A stretch of 64,000 bases of DNA from Boesenbergia rotunda (taxonomy: Eukaryota; Streptophyta; Magnoliopsida; Zingiberales; Zingiberaceae). Each line of letters starts with the position of its first letter. Position 1 is the stretch's first letter. Where the stretch lies: NCBI GenBank assembly GCA_024364735.1, contig JAGFNQ010000878.1:248001-312000 (forward strand), written 5' to 3'. The notes beneath the pieces were generated by a model that was not told the origin of the DNA, did not search any database, and saw nothing but the letters and a program-made list of their open reading frames with translations. The position numbers and the translations under genes were made by a program. Below are positions 46,974 to 57,800 of the stretch, piece by piece.

Positions 46974-47971
46974 TAAGCTTTCTATTCTCTATTAATTTTG
47001 CTCCCTTTTGCATTTGAAATCCTTGTTTGTTATCCAAATTGAATGTTCATGTTTTCATGCTCTTTTTAAGATACAAGTCCTTGTACAGGATTTTATTATA
47101 CCTTCAGCAACTTTCTCAAGTGGTTTCACATTGTTTCTGTCCTTGTATTATTAGTCTAACTAATGGTGATATTCTATTAGTTTTGCTAGCTTTCATTTAT
47201 TTCCTTTGCACTCGTGTTGGACGCCAATGCTCAAACACTGACACTTTGAGTGGACACTCAATTCTCTATTGATCCCTGTAAAAACATTTAGAAATAGTTG
47301 TATCAGATACTTGGATTGACATCCATATTGGATGCTTATACCTGAGTTTGAATACCCAAGTTGCAAGTGTGAACCTATATCAATACTGGCTTATTTGGCT
47401 ATACTAGACTGATGCACATTAGTTTGATACGGGGTGGAAGGGTTCTTTCATTTCTTTCTCCAAGGTTTTACAGATATTCTTCGATGCAATGTGTGCCAAG
47501 TTCTGTTGAGGTTGAGGAGATATTTGCTGTTACATGCAATTAATTCAATATCATTCATTTAGTGCATCTCATTCTCTTCATATGAAACATTCTATTGGAT
47601 CAGAGTTTCTTTGCGCAATGTTAGTAGAGATGAATATGTTTACATTTTTTGTATAAGAATTCTCAGACAAAATAAAGTCGTTCATATTTTTCGAACCTTG
47701 TGTCCGAACACTATGGGGTAGTAGTATCTCCATAAGTAGTTAATGTCCTTTTTCTTCATGCTTTAAGATTCAGTGTTTTCTCCTCTCCAGAAAATACCAG
47801 AACACAGCTGGAATTGCTAGCTTACTACATACCTTTATAAATTCACTGTTGGCCAGTAAACTATTGGAATTTCTGTTTTTAGGAACTATATATTTGCATG
47901 TTTAATGGATTGATGGAATGATTGCATATTTCTTTTCATCCATGTCTTTCTGATCAAACACTGCAATTCAG
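46974..47971 (+). other. Remainder of a ubiquitin protease intron
   Basis: Non-coding, AT-rich sequence between protease exons. The frame at 47027-47272 shows no family resemblance. An acceptor caattcag precedes the next exon at 47972. Confidence 0.7.
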
Positions 47972-49612
47972 GCATTATATTCTTAGCAAATGAACAAATT
48001 GGAAAGGCTTTGGAGTTCCTCTTGTGACAACACTGCCAGATGTTGTCGATGGATCTACCATTCGCAAGCTGTTTCTGATGCTTCTGAGTCCATTTAGAAA
48101 GAGCAAGGATGCTGGGTTAGATGATGAAGAAGATAAATGCACTAGCATCTCCTCTGAGACAAATCTCAATATGGAAGCTGAAAGTGAATGTATGCCTCAA
48201 GAAGTGGCAGATGTCTCCGACACTGGGGGTGAATTTCAATTTCATTTAACAGATGAAAAGAGTAAAATCATGCAATCAAAAATAGAAATGGATGAGCCAA
48301 TACCTTTGCCTACTACGTCCAAGCATTTATTTGTGCTAGTCTGTTGGCAGAGTAAAGTGTTGCAACAACATGATACAAATCTTCTGAACACGTTACCAGA
48401 GATCTACAAGTTCCGACTTTTTCCAAAAAGATATCAAGATTCGTGTACTTTGTATGCATGCCTAGAAGCATTCCTCAAGGAGGAACCACTAGGCCCTGAA
48501 GATATGTGGTCAGTATGTTTTTTCCTCAAAATCGCATTGATAGGCAGAAGGCATGTTAATAATGTCACTTGCTTTGGTCTAGCATTATGGTTGGCTACTG
48601 AACTTCATGTCTACTTCGCAACACTTTTTTTTTTTCTTCTCAAAAAACTGTTTTCGAATCTAATCGCCTTTATTTGTGCTTGCTAAATCATAAGTATCAG
48701 TAAGTTTAAATTTGCCAACAGACTAAATCATATGCTCTTGCAAAATACTAATCGCTGGTATGTTTTTACAACAAAGTATCCTTATTTGCAACAATTATAA
48801 AATATAAACTTTCATGAGAAAATAACATCAAAATTGATAAAAATCTGGTTTACATGTATAATATAGGCCTTGGATATTTGGACATTTTTTATCGGTGCCC
48901 ATGTTAGAAATTCTGATACTGTCACTTGGAGTTAACACCTAATGTTGCCATTGATCATGTATGAAAATAATTGAGAAACTACCTGACACTCAGTCCATAT
49001 CTAAGTAATAAAGAACTTGGCCTCACTTAACTGCCCTAATGTCTGGAATTAATGCATTCTTCCATAATCTGGAATGTGAATTCTTAAGAACAGTTACATA
49101 GTTGTGAATAGTTATTGATGCTACTTTGTCTGCATATATATGTCCGATTTATTTTTGCAAACATTTTTTTCAGTGTTTTGTTACCACTTCCATATTTGTG
49201 CATGCTCATAAGAATAAACTCTTTTAAAACAGGTATTGCCCAAGTTGTAAGAAGCATCAGCAAGCTACCAAAAAATTAGATCTCTGGAGGTTGCATGAAG
49301 TTCTTGTCATTCATTTAAAAAGGTTCTCATATACCAGATATACAAAAAACAAGCTCGAGACATTGGTAGAATTTCCTATTCGTGATCTGGATTTGACAAA
49401 CTATATCGCTGGCATGCCAAAGGAAATATCCAACGACTACCAACTGTATGCTGTGAGCAATCACTACGGAAATATGGGTGGTGGTCACTATACTGCTTTT
49501 GTCTATGTAAGTCCATATCCACTAAATAAATTCTATCTATGATTTCAAAGATGAACTGCTTCTATCGAACAGTGTATATAAATCTAAAGACGATCTTCTT
49601 GTATTTTATGCC

Positions 49613-52509
49613 TGTTAAATATCTGAAAGTTTAGGGGGCTAATAGCAAAAGTGTTGGAACTTGGGGGCTCTTTTGTGAAGGACCGAACATGGAGGGGGGT
49701 TTTTGCAAAATAGCCACCCCTTTAAGTCATCCCGTCTTCTCCCCCAATCGGGCAGATCGGAGTCGACTCCACTCGCTTCTTCTCCATCCTTCTGTTTTTT
49801 CTCTCTTCTTCGTCGAGTGTTGCGGGTGTGTGAGGGCGAGCACAGGGCGGCGTCTTCCCCACCTTCCCCAATCTCGCCAAAGCCCTAACCGTTGCGGCGA
49901 TCCCAAGAGCCGAGTTCTTCTCCGCGCCTCTGCGACTGGGTTCTTCATCGAGTGGAGGTTTTGTTCCGACCACACGATCGTCGACGGTCGTCGTCCCGCT
50001 CCCGAGCTCGGATCGATCTTTACTCTAGTCCGATTGAAGGTGAGTGGTGTTGCTTTCATACAGGTTTTCGTCTTTTTGATCGATCATTGTGGGGTTCCCT
50101 AATCGATCTAGGTTGCAGCTCTAGGATCACGAGATCGGGGCCATTCTAGGGCACGGCTGAACTTTCTTCTTTCCACCTTCGTGGTTACAGATCGTGCGGG
50201 CGATCTCCGGCCTCAGCTCGTTGAGGTGAGTCGGATCCCCAAACTTGAGCAAGATTTCTTGGTTCCGAGCTTCGCGTGAGAGGTGGATGTTTGGGATGTT
50301 GATTCTTGCCATGTCGAGAGTTTTCTTGAGTTGGTCTTGCGTCCTCTTTGCAGTTGCGAGTTGGATCCGGATTGGGGGGCTGATTTTGGATTCCGTTTGC
50401 ACAATTGTTGGGATCGGCAGAGCTGGAGCCAGGACGTCGGAGCTCATCTCAGGTAAGGATTAGTGATGGGTTTCGTTCTTCGTTCTGTATTGGATTGAAT
50501 GGATAGGAATTGGTTTCGATTTGTTGCTATGTAGAGTTGGGTGTGATTTGAATGCAGTTTCGATTCAGTAGATTTCTTACTCGTGCTCTGTTCGTGTATG
50601 CTGGATCTTCTGTTCTTGATTAGGGATAGCAGTTGAATGGGATTAGTGTTCATTAGCTTCATATGTGTAGTTCTGTTTTGATCAATGGTTGGAGATTTTT
50701 CTGTTTCCTTGTTGCTGATGGTTGCCGTGAGTTCTCTGTTGAGTGGTTCTTTGATTCTATGTTCTGTGATCAGGTGAGTTTGATTTGCTTGGTGTGTTTC
50801 GATTGGTAGATCGTATTGGATTAGGTTCTGGGTAATGTTTTCTGTTGATCGTGATCTGTGATTAGGATTGGGCTGAGATCTTGAGTATGGGTTTGGAAGG
50901 TTTCGGTGAGTTGAATCTGTGGTGATGCTTGATTGGAGTTAAGGGATTAATTGGGGATTAATTAATCATAGTTAACCCTAATTAATTTAGATGTTGTGTT
51001 GGCTAAGAAGTTAGGGTTAATTGATTAGGATAAATCCTAATAAAAATTAGAAGTTATATCTTGCTAAATGATTTCGTATTTAATGCAGGATATTGAGTGT
51101 TGCGACTATCTTCGTCGCGACTATTATTTTTGGACGGGGGTTCTCGTCCCCTGGACTTCTTGATATCGAGGCGGGTACCTTTATTATGCATAGTTAGATA
51201 TGATACCTGTTAGTTTTATTCCTGTACTATATTTCGGCACTTGCTATCTGCTGAGGGATTACTGTTTATTGTTCCATGCTACTGTGTTTATTGGATCTGC
51301 GGACATCATACCTTATACCTTACGCTAGGATTTAGGTATTGGTGCATACCGGTTATCTGGACTACTGCATATCATGTAGATGACAGTAGAGATAGATAGT
51401 GGATGATGCATGGGATAGTGACATGCATCATTGTTGCACGTAGCATAGGGGACGACCTTTGACTCCCTGGAGGTTGAGATGGGTCGTCGTACTTGCTACT
51501 CGTGTAGGGGCATATGCAGGCGACCTTTGACTCCCCTAGTGGTTGAGATGGGTCGTCATACCTGCCACTTTACCTGTCGTGTAGTCCCAGTTCCACTCTT
51601 CGTTAGTGGATTATAGGCCACGGCGCTCCGACAGGTCCCCTACCTATCCGATGATAGTGAGGGGCAGGGAACGTCACTTTGTCCGATGACAGAGTATGTT
51701 CAGGGTCTGAGACCCGGCTCATTCGGTGTCGTGTGAGGCACGACGACGACCGTTTAAGTGGAGGGAGGACCCGGTCAGAGCCCTACCCACTCGGTTTCGC
51801 GTAGAGGCGATAGTAGCCGATTGGTGTCAGGGGTGACCCATGCTGCATCATGAGCATACTGTGCATTGATGCATCTGGTTGTGATTGCTCTACTTGATTG
51901 CTGCACTTGGTTGACATGCATACTACGGGGATGGTTCGGTACAGGTAGGTATACTTCTCGTCTGCTGGTTTAGATCTGCTTTTATTATTACTGCACTTTC
52001 TTCTATAGTTGCTGGTACTTACTGCTATTATATCTCCTTGTGCATACCTGTGTATTCGCTGAGTTCTAGGACTCACACCGTTAGACCTGTTTTTCCTCTA
52101 TTTCAGGATGATCGACTGGAGTGCCTGTCTGCCTGTCCCTGTGTATGTGTGTCGAGGCGACTTTCGAGGATTTTTCTTGTATTCGTTGTGGGTACATGTT
52201 GGTACCCTTCTTATTCATTTTCTATTTCTGTTACTTCACCTTTTCCGCTGCTGTATTTTCGATATGGTTGTATTTCTGTGTGCTATGGAGGCCTTCGTTT
52301 TACTTTGTTTTGTCGTAAGTCGTACCGGTACGCATCTTTTTGTTTGACGACGTCGTTTGTTTTACGCGTTCGGTGCCTTGTTCCAGCTCTATAGGCTTGG
52401 GTACAGGCTTACCGCGAGAGTCGATGTGTTAGGGTTTTCGGGTTGTCCGCCGGTTCGAGGCAGAAGCAGTCCGGTCGGTATCGGACGAGCGGCTCCTCGG
52501 GGCGTGACA
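49613..52509 (+). mobile_element. Solo LTR (2897 bp) with 5-bp target duplication (family 2)
   Basis: Begins TGTTAAATATCTG and ends GGGGCGTGACA. Perfect duplications atgcc lie at 49608-49612 and 52510-52514. Both ends are conserved and no internal retrotransposon sequence is present, so it is a solo LTR. It has a GC-rich leader (49700-50450), an ATTAATT-rich segment (50940-51060) and blocks repeating gggtcgtc/gactccc. The antiparallel truncated relative is at 4873-6538. Reading frames inside it on both strands (for instance 49689-50102) have no known protein and are not called. Confidence 0.9.
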
Positions 52510-52514
52510 ATGCC

Positions 52515-53267
52515 TCACATAACTGAGAGGATCAAGCAAATGCCAAACATAAACTAGAGCATGAACATTCTTTGCAAACATGGAAGGGCCTCTATAGAAG
52601 AGTAAATAGGGTAAAGAATATAAATATCATGCATGGAAGGTTAACTTCCATGATCTAATATCTTGTTTGTGCAGCAGTTAAGAACAAATCTTACACTACA
52701 CCAAAATCCTCGCCGATCCTAACCTTTATTGTCAAATATGTTTACTTATTGTCGAGAATGATAGGATGAATTTTCTTTTCTCATATTTTTTCCTCTAACA
52801 AACAATTGAAGCATCATGGAGCCAATTGAAGTAGAACTCAAGTCGCAAGAACTAGAGATCGGTGTGATCTGAACAGAGTTAATTCAACCTTCCATAAGTT
52901 CATGATATTAAAAACATCTGAAAAACCAAGCCTATGACAAACATATGTTAATTCACAATCACCAGAAAGTTTGTTCATATGAGTAATGATGTCGTTCTTA
53001 TTTTTTCACACTGGATGGCGTATCTAACATTAAAAAAATATATATCAAGCTTGCACATTTAATCAATGAGTTCATGAAATATAAATTACGCAGAATAGAG
53101 TAAAAAGAACTAGATGCTAATCGAAGACAAGAAATTAACCTGCATAATCTAATGTCATTCCAAAAACAAAAGAACTCTTTGGCATAATCGAAGACAAGAA
53201 ATTACCACTAATTTGTCTCCAGATCTAAACACAAAACTAGTGACTGTAATATGATACACCATCTTAC
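52515..53267. other. Gene-free flank after the solo LTR
   Basis: Before the solo LTR arrived this followed directly after 49612, yet it contains no exon able to complete the ubiquitin protease. It may hold intron or 3' sequence of the minus-strand coiled-coil gene. Confidence 0.5.
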
Positions 53268-54174
53268 AGTTGACTTCCTGTCTTTGGCCTGCAGTATTTT
53301 CATAAGCCTTTCCTTTGCTGATACAAGATCCCTTTGCATCTTATCATATGCTTCTGAAAAAGAAAAATGGACAAGAAGGCTTATTAGTTACATAACAGAA
53401 CAATTCAATCTTGTGAAATAAACTAGCATTCCAAAAGAACCTGTGCCCTCTAGCAAGACCTTCTGCATGGCTTCCAACTCAATTGTCCTGTCTTCCATTT
53501 CCTGTATGCATGAAGTAGTGTCATGACACTGATACCTGAAAACTCGTGTCAGTGTTTATGCGCATTCAGTTGGACCTTGGTTGCATTGATTGCAAATCGA
53601 AGTTGCCCAAGTTCAGTTTGTAGGTGATCAAAGAACTCTTTGTTTAATCTGCAGTGATTGTGTCAAATAAGTTACAAGACAAGAGATAAACCTTTGTTCT
53701 AGAGCTATCATAAGATGATTGTAGCAATTTACTGGTGTATTATACTATTAAATCTATCTATCCTTGGGGATCGCCTCAATCATCTTTTTCACAATAGTCT
53801 TTTCTTCTGTTTTTTACCTCTTAGGCTTCAATCATGAGACAAGAGTGCAGAAAGCAAGAGATCATGCTTCAAGTGCACATAGAGCTAAACAACAAAGCCA
53901 AAAGAAATGAAGAGGGATGTCTATTTTGATTGTGTTGCCAATTATATCACAAAGATATGTACAACGACGATACTGCAAGCTACTTGAACCATCTGCCTTA
54001 GACTCTTGGTGCGGTAAAAAACAAGGTCACGAAAGACAATATATTACTCTGAAATAGAAATAAAGGCTCCCCAAGTTTCTTCTCTAAAAATTCATCTCCC
54101 ATCCTCATGCACTTCTGGTGATGCAGCTGTTATCAGCTCTAGTTACTGTTGAAGCTTGTCTACTTTTAGTTCAC
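53268..54174 (-). CDS. Partial coiled-coil protein gene (four internal exons)
   Basis: On the minus strand, exons 54174-54147 (28 bp), 53648-53576 (73 bp), 53501-53441 (61 bp) and 53353-53268 (86 bp) have GT-AG borders and join in one open frame of about 82 residues. The product is charged and helical, for example LQTELGQLRFAINATKEM, then RTIELEAMQKVLLEGTEAYD, then LVSAKERLMKILQAKDRKST. Heptad-like spacing of Leu, Ile and Met suggests a coiled coil. The 28-bp microexon supplies the two bases needed to keep the next exon in phase, which supports a real spliced gene. No start, stop or catalytic motif is seen. The upstream exons would lie where the gypsy element begins at 54511, so the gene may be broken. 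I do not recognise the family. Confidence 0.6.
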
Positions 54175-54610
54175 CTGCGTGTGTCAAATCAGCAGTGGAA
54201 GGAAATTTTAAGGCATGTGTTTGATCCTTTTTTTCGATGCAGGATAATATAAACTAGCAACTTATGGTATTAATACTAAGCCAACTGGGTGAAAAGATGA
54301 GAAATTAAGAGCAAGTAAAACAAGTATATTTGATTTAAGAAAGCATTTCAATTTTCATGCTGTCCCAATATTTCCTATACAAGAATGTTATGACAAACTA
54401 ATATACGTGTTCAGTCTCTGGTTCATCCTTCTGAAAGATAACCTGTTCGCTTCAGTTTATTGGAAGGAAAATTAAAACATTAAACGGTCAAAAGAGGAAT
54501 GCTTCAGGCATGATCCGGGCGTATGATTTTTAGAAGGATCAAGAGCTCGGTCAGATTCGATTGCCGATCTGAACCGGTAGTGAATAGGTCAGGCCAAAGG
54601 TCACCCTAGG

Positions 54611-54838
54611 GTTGAGATACTCGGGGTCGGTCATCTGAGGTCGGGACACTCGGGGTCGGTCATCCGAGGTCGGGACACTCGGGGTCGATCCTCCGAGGTC
54701 GATACACTCGGGGTCGGTCATCCGAGGTCGGGACACTTGGGGTCGGTCCTCCGAGGTCGGGACACTCGGGGTCGGTCCTCCGAAGTCGGGACACTCGGGG
54801 TCGGTCCTCCGAGGTCGGGACGCTCGGGGTCGGTCACC
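54611..54838 (+). repeat. 29-bp minisatellite in the gypsy LTR, left part
   Basis: About eight units of 29 bp, consensus close to gaggtcgggacactcggggt followed by cggtcatcc. It resumes after the hAT element at 60133-60235 with two to three more units, so hAT landed inside the array. Confidence 0.88.
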
Positions 54839-57800
54839 TAGGGCTGCAAACGAGTCGAGCCGAGCCGAGCCAAAGGTCGGCTCGAGCTCGAGCTCGAGAA
54901 AACCAAAGGAGCTCGGCTCGAGCTCGAGCTCGATCGAGCTAGTAAAATCGAGCTCGAACTCGGCTCGAGTCGAGCTCGAGCCGAGCTCGAGCCAAATTCG
55001 AGCCGAAAAATCTAATAAAAATGGGGTAAGGTCATGATTCGAACTTGCAACCTCTGCTACATGAGAACCTCCACCGAAACCTTCTAACCACAAATACCTC
55101 ATCAAGTTCTTATTTATTTATGGAAAACAATGTTATTTTAAATATCACACATTCACATTCATAGCTGTAAAAAAATATCACACATTCACATTCATAGATG
55201 TAAAAAAAATCACAGATTCATCAATGAAATATCACAAATTCACAGGCTTGTAGTGTTACCAAGCAGTTCTTTGTTACATGCATGAGGCAGTTTGTTGGCG
55301 ATACCATCAACTGATCAACATGGCTTCCGATGAAAAGAAAAATATATGAACACTGGATATGCATTGTAGAGAATAAAGAACACAAATCTGGATTTTATAC
55401 TTGCAAATTACAATAGCATTATCCCTCAAGAGGCTCTCCTCGTCCCTCTGTCAAAAAGTAAACTCTCTGTTTCAAAATTATTGTTTGCTCTTTTCAAGTC
55501 TTCATCAGTTCAAGAACTTCAATATAAGGGATAGGAGCATCAAGCATCACTTAAAAGAGCAGTTCATCTAAAAGGTATAAATGCCCAAAACGACAGATAA
55601 TGTTGTCTCATCATTTAACTCAACTCTGCAACTAAACAATAGAATAGATCACATTTGGGAAGCTTAGAGATAGGAGCATCAAGCATCACTTCAAACTTCA
55701 AAGAGCAGTTCATGCAGAATTACAGATTAGAAGTTTAGAACAATGTCACATTGCCACTTAAAGTCTCAATCTTCTACAGGATATAAAATTACATAGAGAC
55801 ATTCATAATAAAACTCTCTAATCGTAGCTTTTCTACTAATCCTGTATCCATTCCCAATCAAGTGTTCTTCTCCAAAATGTCCTTGATTACATCTTCCATG
55901 TTGAGCTTCTTCATTAGTGTAAACTGTAAAGGGACGCCCCATATCCTACAAGGACAGCATGACACATTATTAGGATGAGAAATGCAAGTTTACTATGAAG
56001 TATGAACAAATCGATGACAATATGTGTATGACAATAGATGAATTGTACAATTAGATGGATGACAGTAAGCACAGTATGTGTCAAAATAATTCTACAAATT
56101 AGAAATCCATAAATTGTACAATTAGATGAATTGAATCAATATGAGATGGACTGATGGAGTGCAGTATGCTCCCATATCCTGCAATGGCAGTATGTGTATG
56201 ACAGTATGCTTCCTTTCAATATAGAAGCATTTTAGAGTGCTGAATGGGATATATGTAGTAGTGATGTATAAGAATACCACTATACCAGTAAAGATACAGA
56301 AGTTTGACCGCCTTCCTCGCATATCTCAAAGCATCCTCGCCGCGGCTGTGAATATTGAATCAAGATGCCAATTAGTTAAAACTTAAAATATAACGATTTT
56401 TGCAAGATTTAGTGTTCTTAAGAATGAAAAGTTACAAAATAGATGAAGACTAAACATGATACTAAAATATGAACCATGAAGATTAGCAGCCCCTGTGCAA
56501 GAAAAAAATAGATTTACACATTTATACTTGTATTTTCCTTACTTGTGTAAAACAGATTTACACGTTTATACTTGTGTAAAAAAATGAAATTTACCTTACT
56601 GTAAGTCTTAAGAGGTAGATACTGGAAGAAAAATTTCTTGGTAAGTTTTCTCTCTCTGAAAAAGTAAAAATTAGATAAATAAGTGATGAAATTTAGTTTG
56701 TAACTTAGAAAACTAATAATAGAATTTAACTTACCTTAGTCTTCTTTTTCAGTCCATGTATGTGTCGAAGCCAATCACCCCCACATAATATAGCCTGCAC
56801 TGCGTCTGGAGAGAGTGATGAACGATAAGAATCAATAACTCTTGTCCCTGCACTAAATGTTGCTTCTGAAGCCACTGAACTCACTGGGATTGCTAAAATA
56901 TCAGCTGCCATCTTTGATAATATTGGATACTGCATCTTGTTCATCTTCCACCATTCTAAGCATGAAAATATTTTAGGAATCTCATTCTTCTTTAAACGAC
57001 CCTTTTCAAGATAATCTACCAATTCAGATCGCTTAGTCTCTGAAGTTTCAACTTTTGCACAATAGTCATCAAAATCATCCCAACTATACACAGAACTTTG
57101 TTGACTTTTTCTAACACTTGAAGAGCCAAAACTCTCGGACTCAGATGGATGAGACACTCCTTTATTAGCTTCTTCAAAAACATACTCTTCATAAAGAGAA
57201 TTAATTACTTCCTTAACTTTTGAGATATGCATAGAGGCATCAAATTCAGAATAAAGTTTAGGGAAGCAAAATTCAATTGCAAGTATTTTTTTGGTTGGAT
57301 CTAACACAGCAGCTATAGCCATCAATAGATTACAATCACCCCAATACTTGTCAAACTTTTCTTTCATTTTTCTAGCTAGCTGCTTAAGAAACAAATCTTC
57401 ATGTTGTGCATAAGTATCCAATGCTGTCTTTATTTTCTGAACTTCTTGAAGAAATAAATTTGAAGTAGGATACTCAGTACCTGAAATGATATGCGTGGCT
57501 GTCCAAAAAGCCTCTAACAGTGAGCAAATCTTTTGAGCTTTGTCCCATTCTTCTTCCTGAGGGCAGCAACCATAAAACTGATCACGTTCTTTAAACATCT
57601 GAAAAACCTCTCTGAACTTGAGTGCACAACTTAACATCTCAAAAGTCGAGTTCCACCGGGTTTTGCAATCACGAATCAATTTTTTATCCTTTAACTGCAA
57701 TTGTTGCACACACTCTGCAAATTGTAGACGTCTTGCCTCTGAACGATTTACATATTCTACACTTTCCCTTATATTAATAATAATATCTTCAATCTCTCTC

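Larger units (their letters stand above)
39492..49506 (+). pseudogene. UBP8-type ubiquitin carboxyl-terminal hydrolase, disrupted
   Basis: Exons: 39492-39617 joined to 44919-45131 (one exon split by hAT), 45295-45435, 45552-45722, 46242-46499, 46592-46740, 47972-48508 and 49233-49506. They are in phase and total 623 codons. Plant UBPs of this group are cysteine proteases that remove ubiquitin. The Cys box GLDNLGNTCFMNS has its Cys at 45021-45023; QHDSQELLAFLLDGLHEDLN, two CxxC pairs (VCPVC, YCPSC) and the His box GGGHYTAF (His 49486-49488) are present. Missing are the N-terminal DUSP-containing exons, expected upstream of the N at 39417, and the last exon with the DDSHV-type motif, not found after 49506. 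Lesions: a 5.3 kb hAT within exon 1; TGA at 47991-47993 in the frame needed for the following NWKGFGVPLV; a MITE 4 bp after the 46740 donor; a SINE in an intron; a solo LTR beyond. Most likely a pseudogene, or a real gene damaged partly by assembly. Confidence 0.85.

Noticed and set aside
49689..50447. Frames of 80-137 residues in the leader of the solo LTR
   Set aside because: GC-rich LTR sequence with frames open on both strands and no known motif; the other copy does not keep them.
54551..55105. 184-residue minus-strand frame
   Set aside because: A chimera of the 29-bp minisatellite and the hAT terminal repeats.
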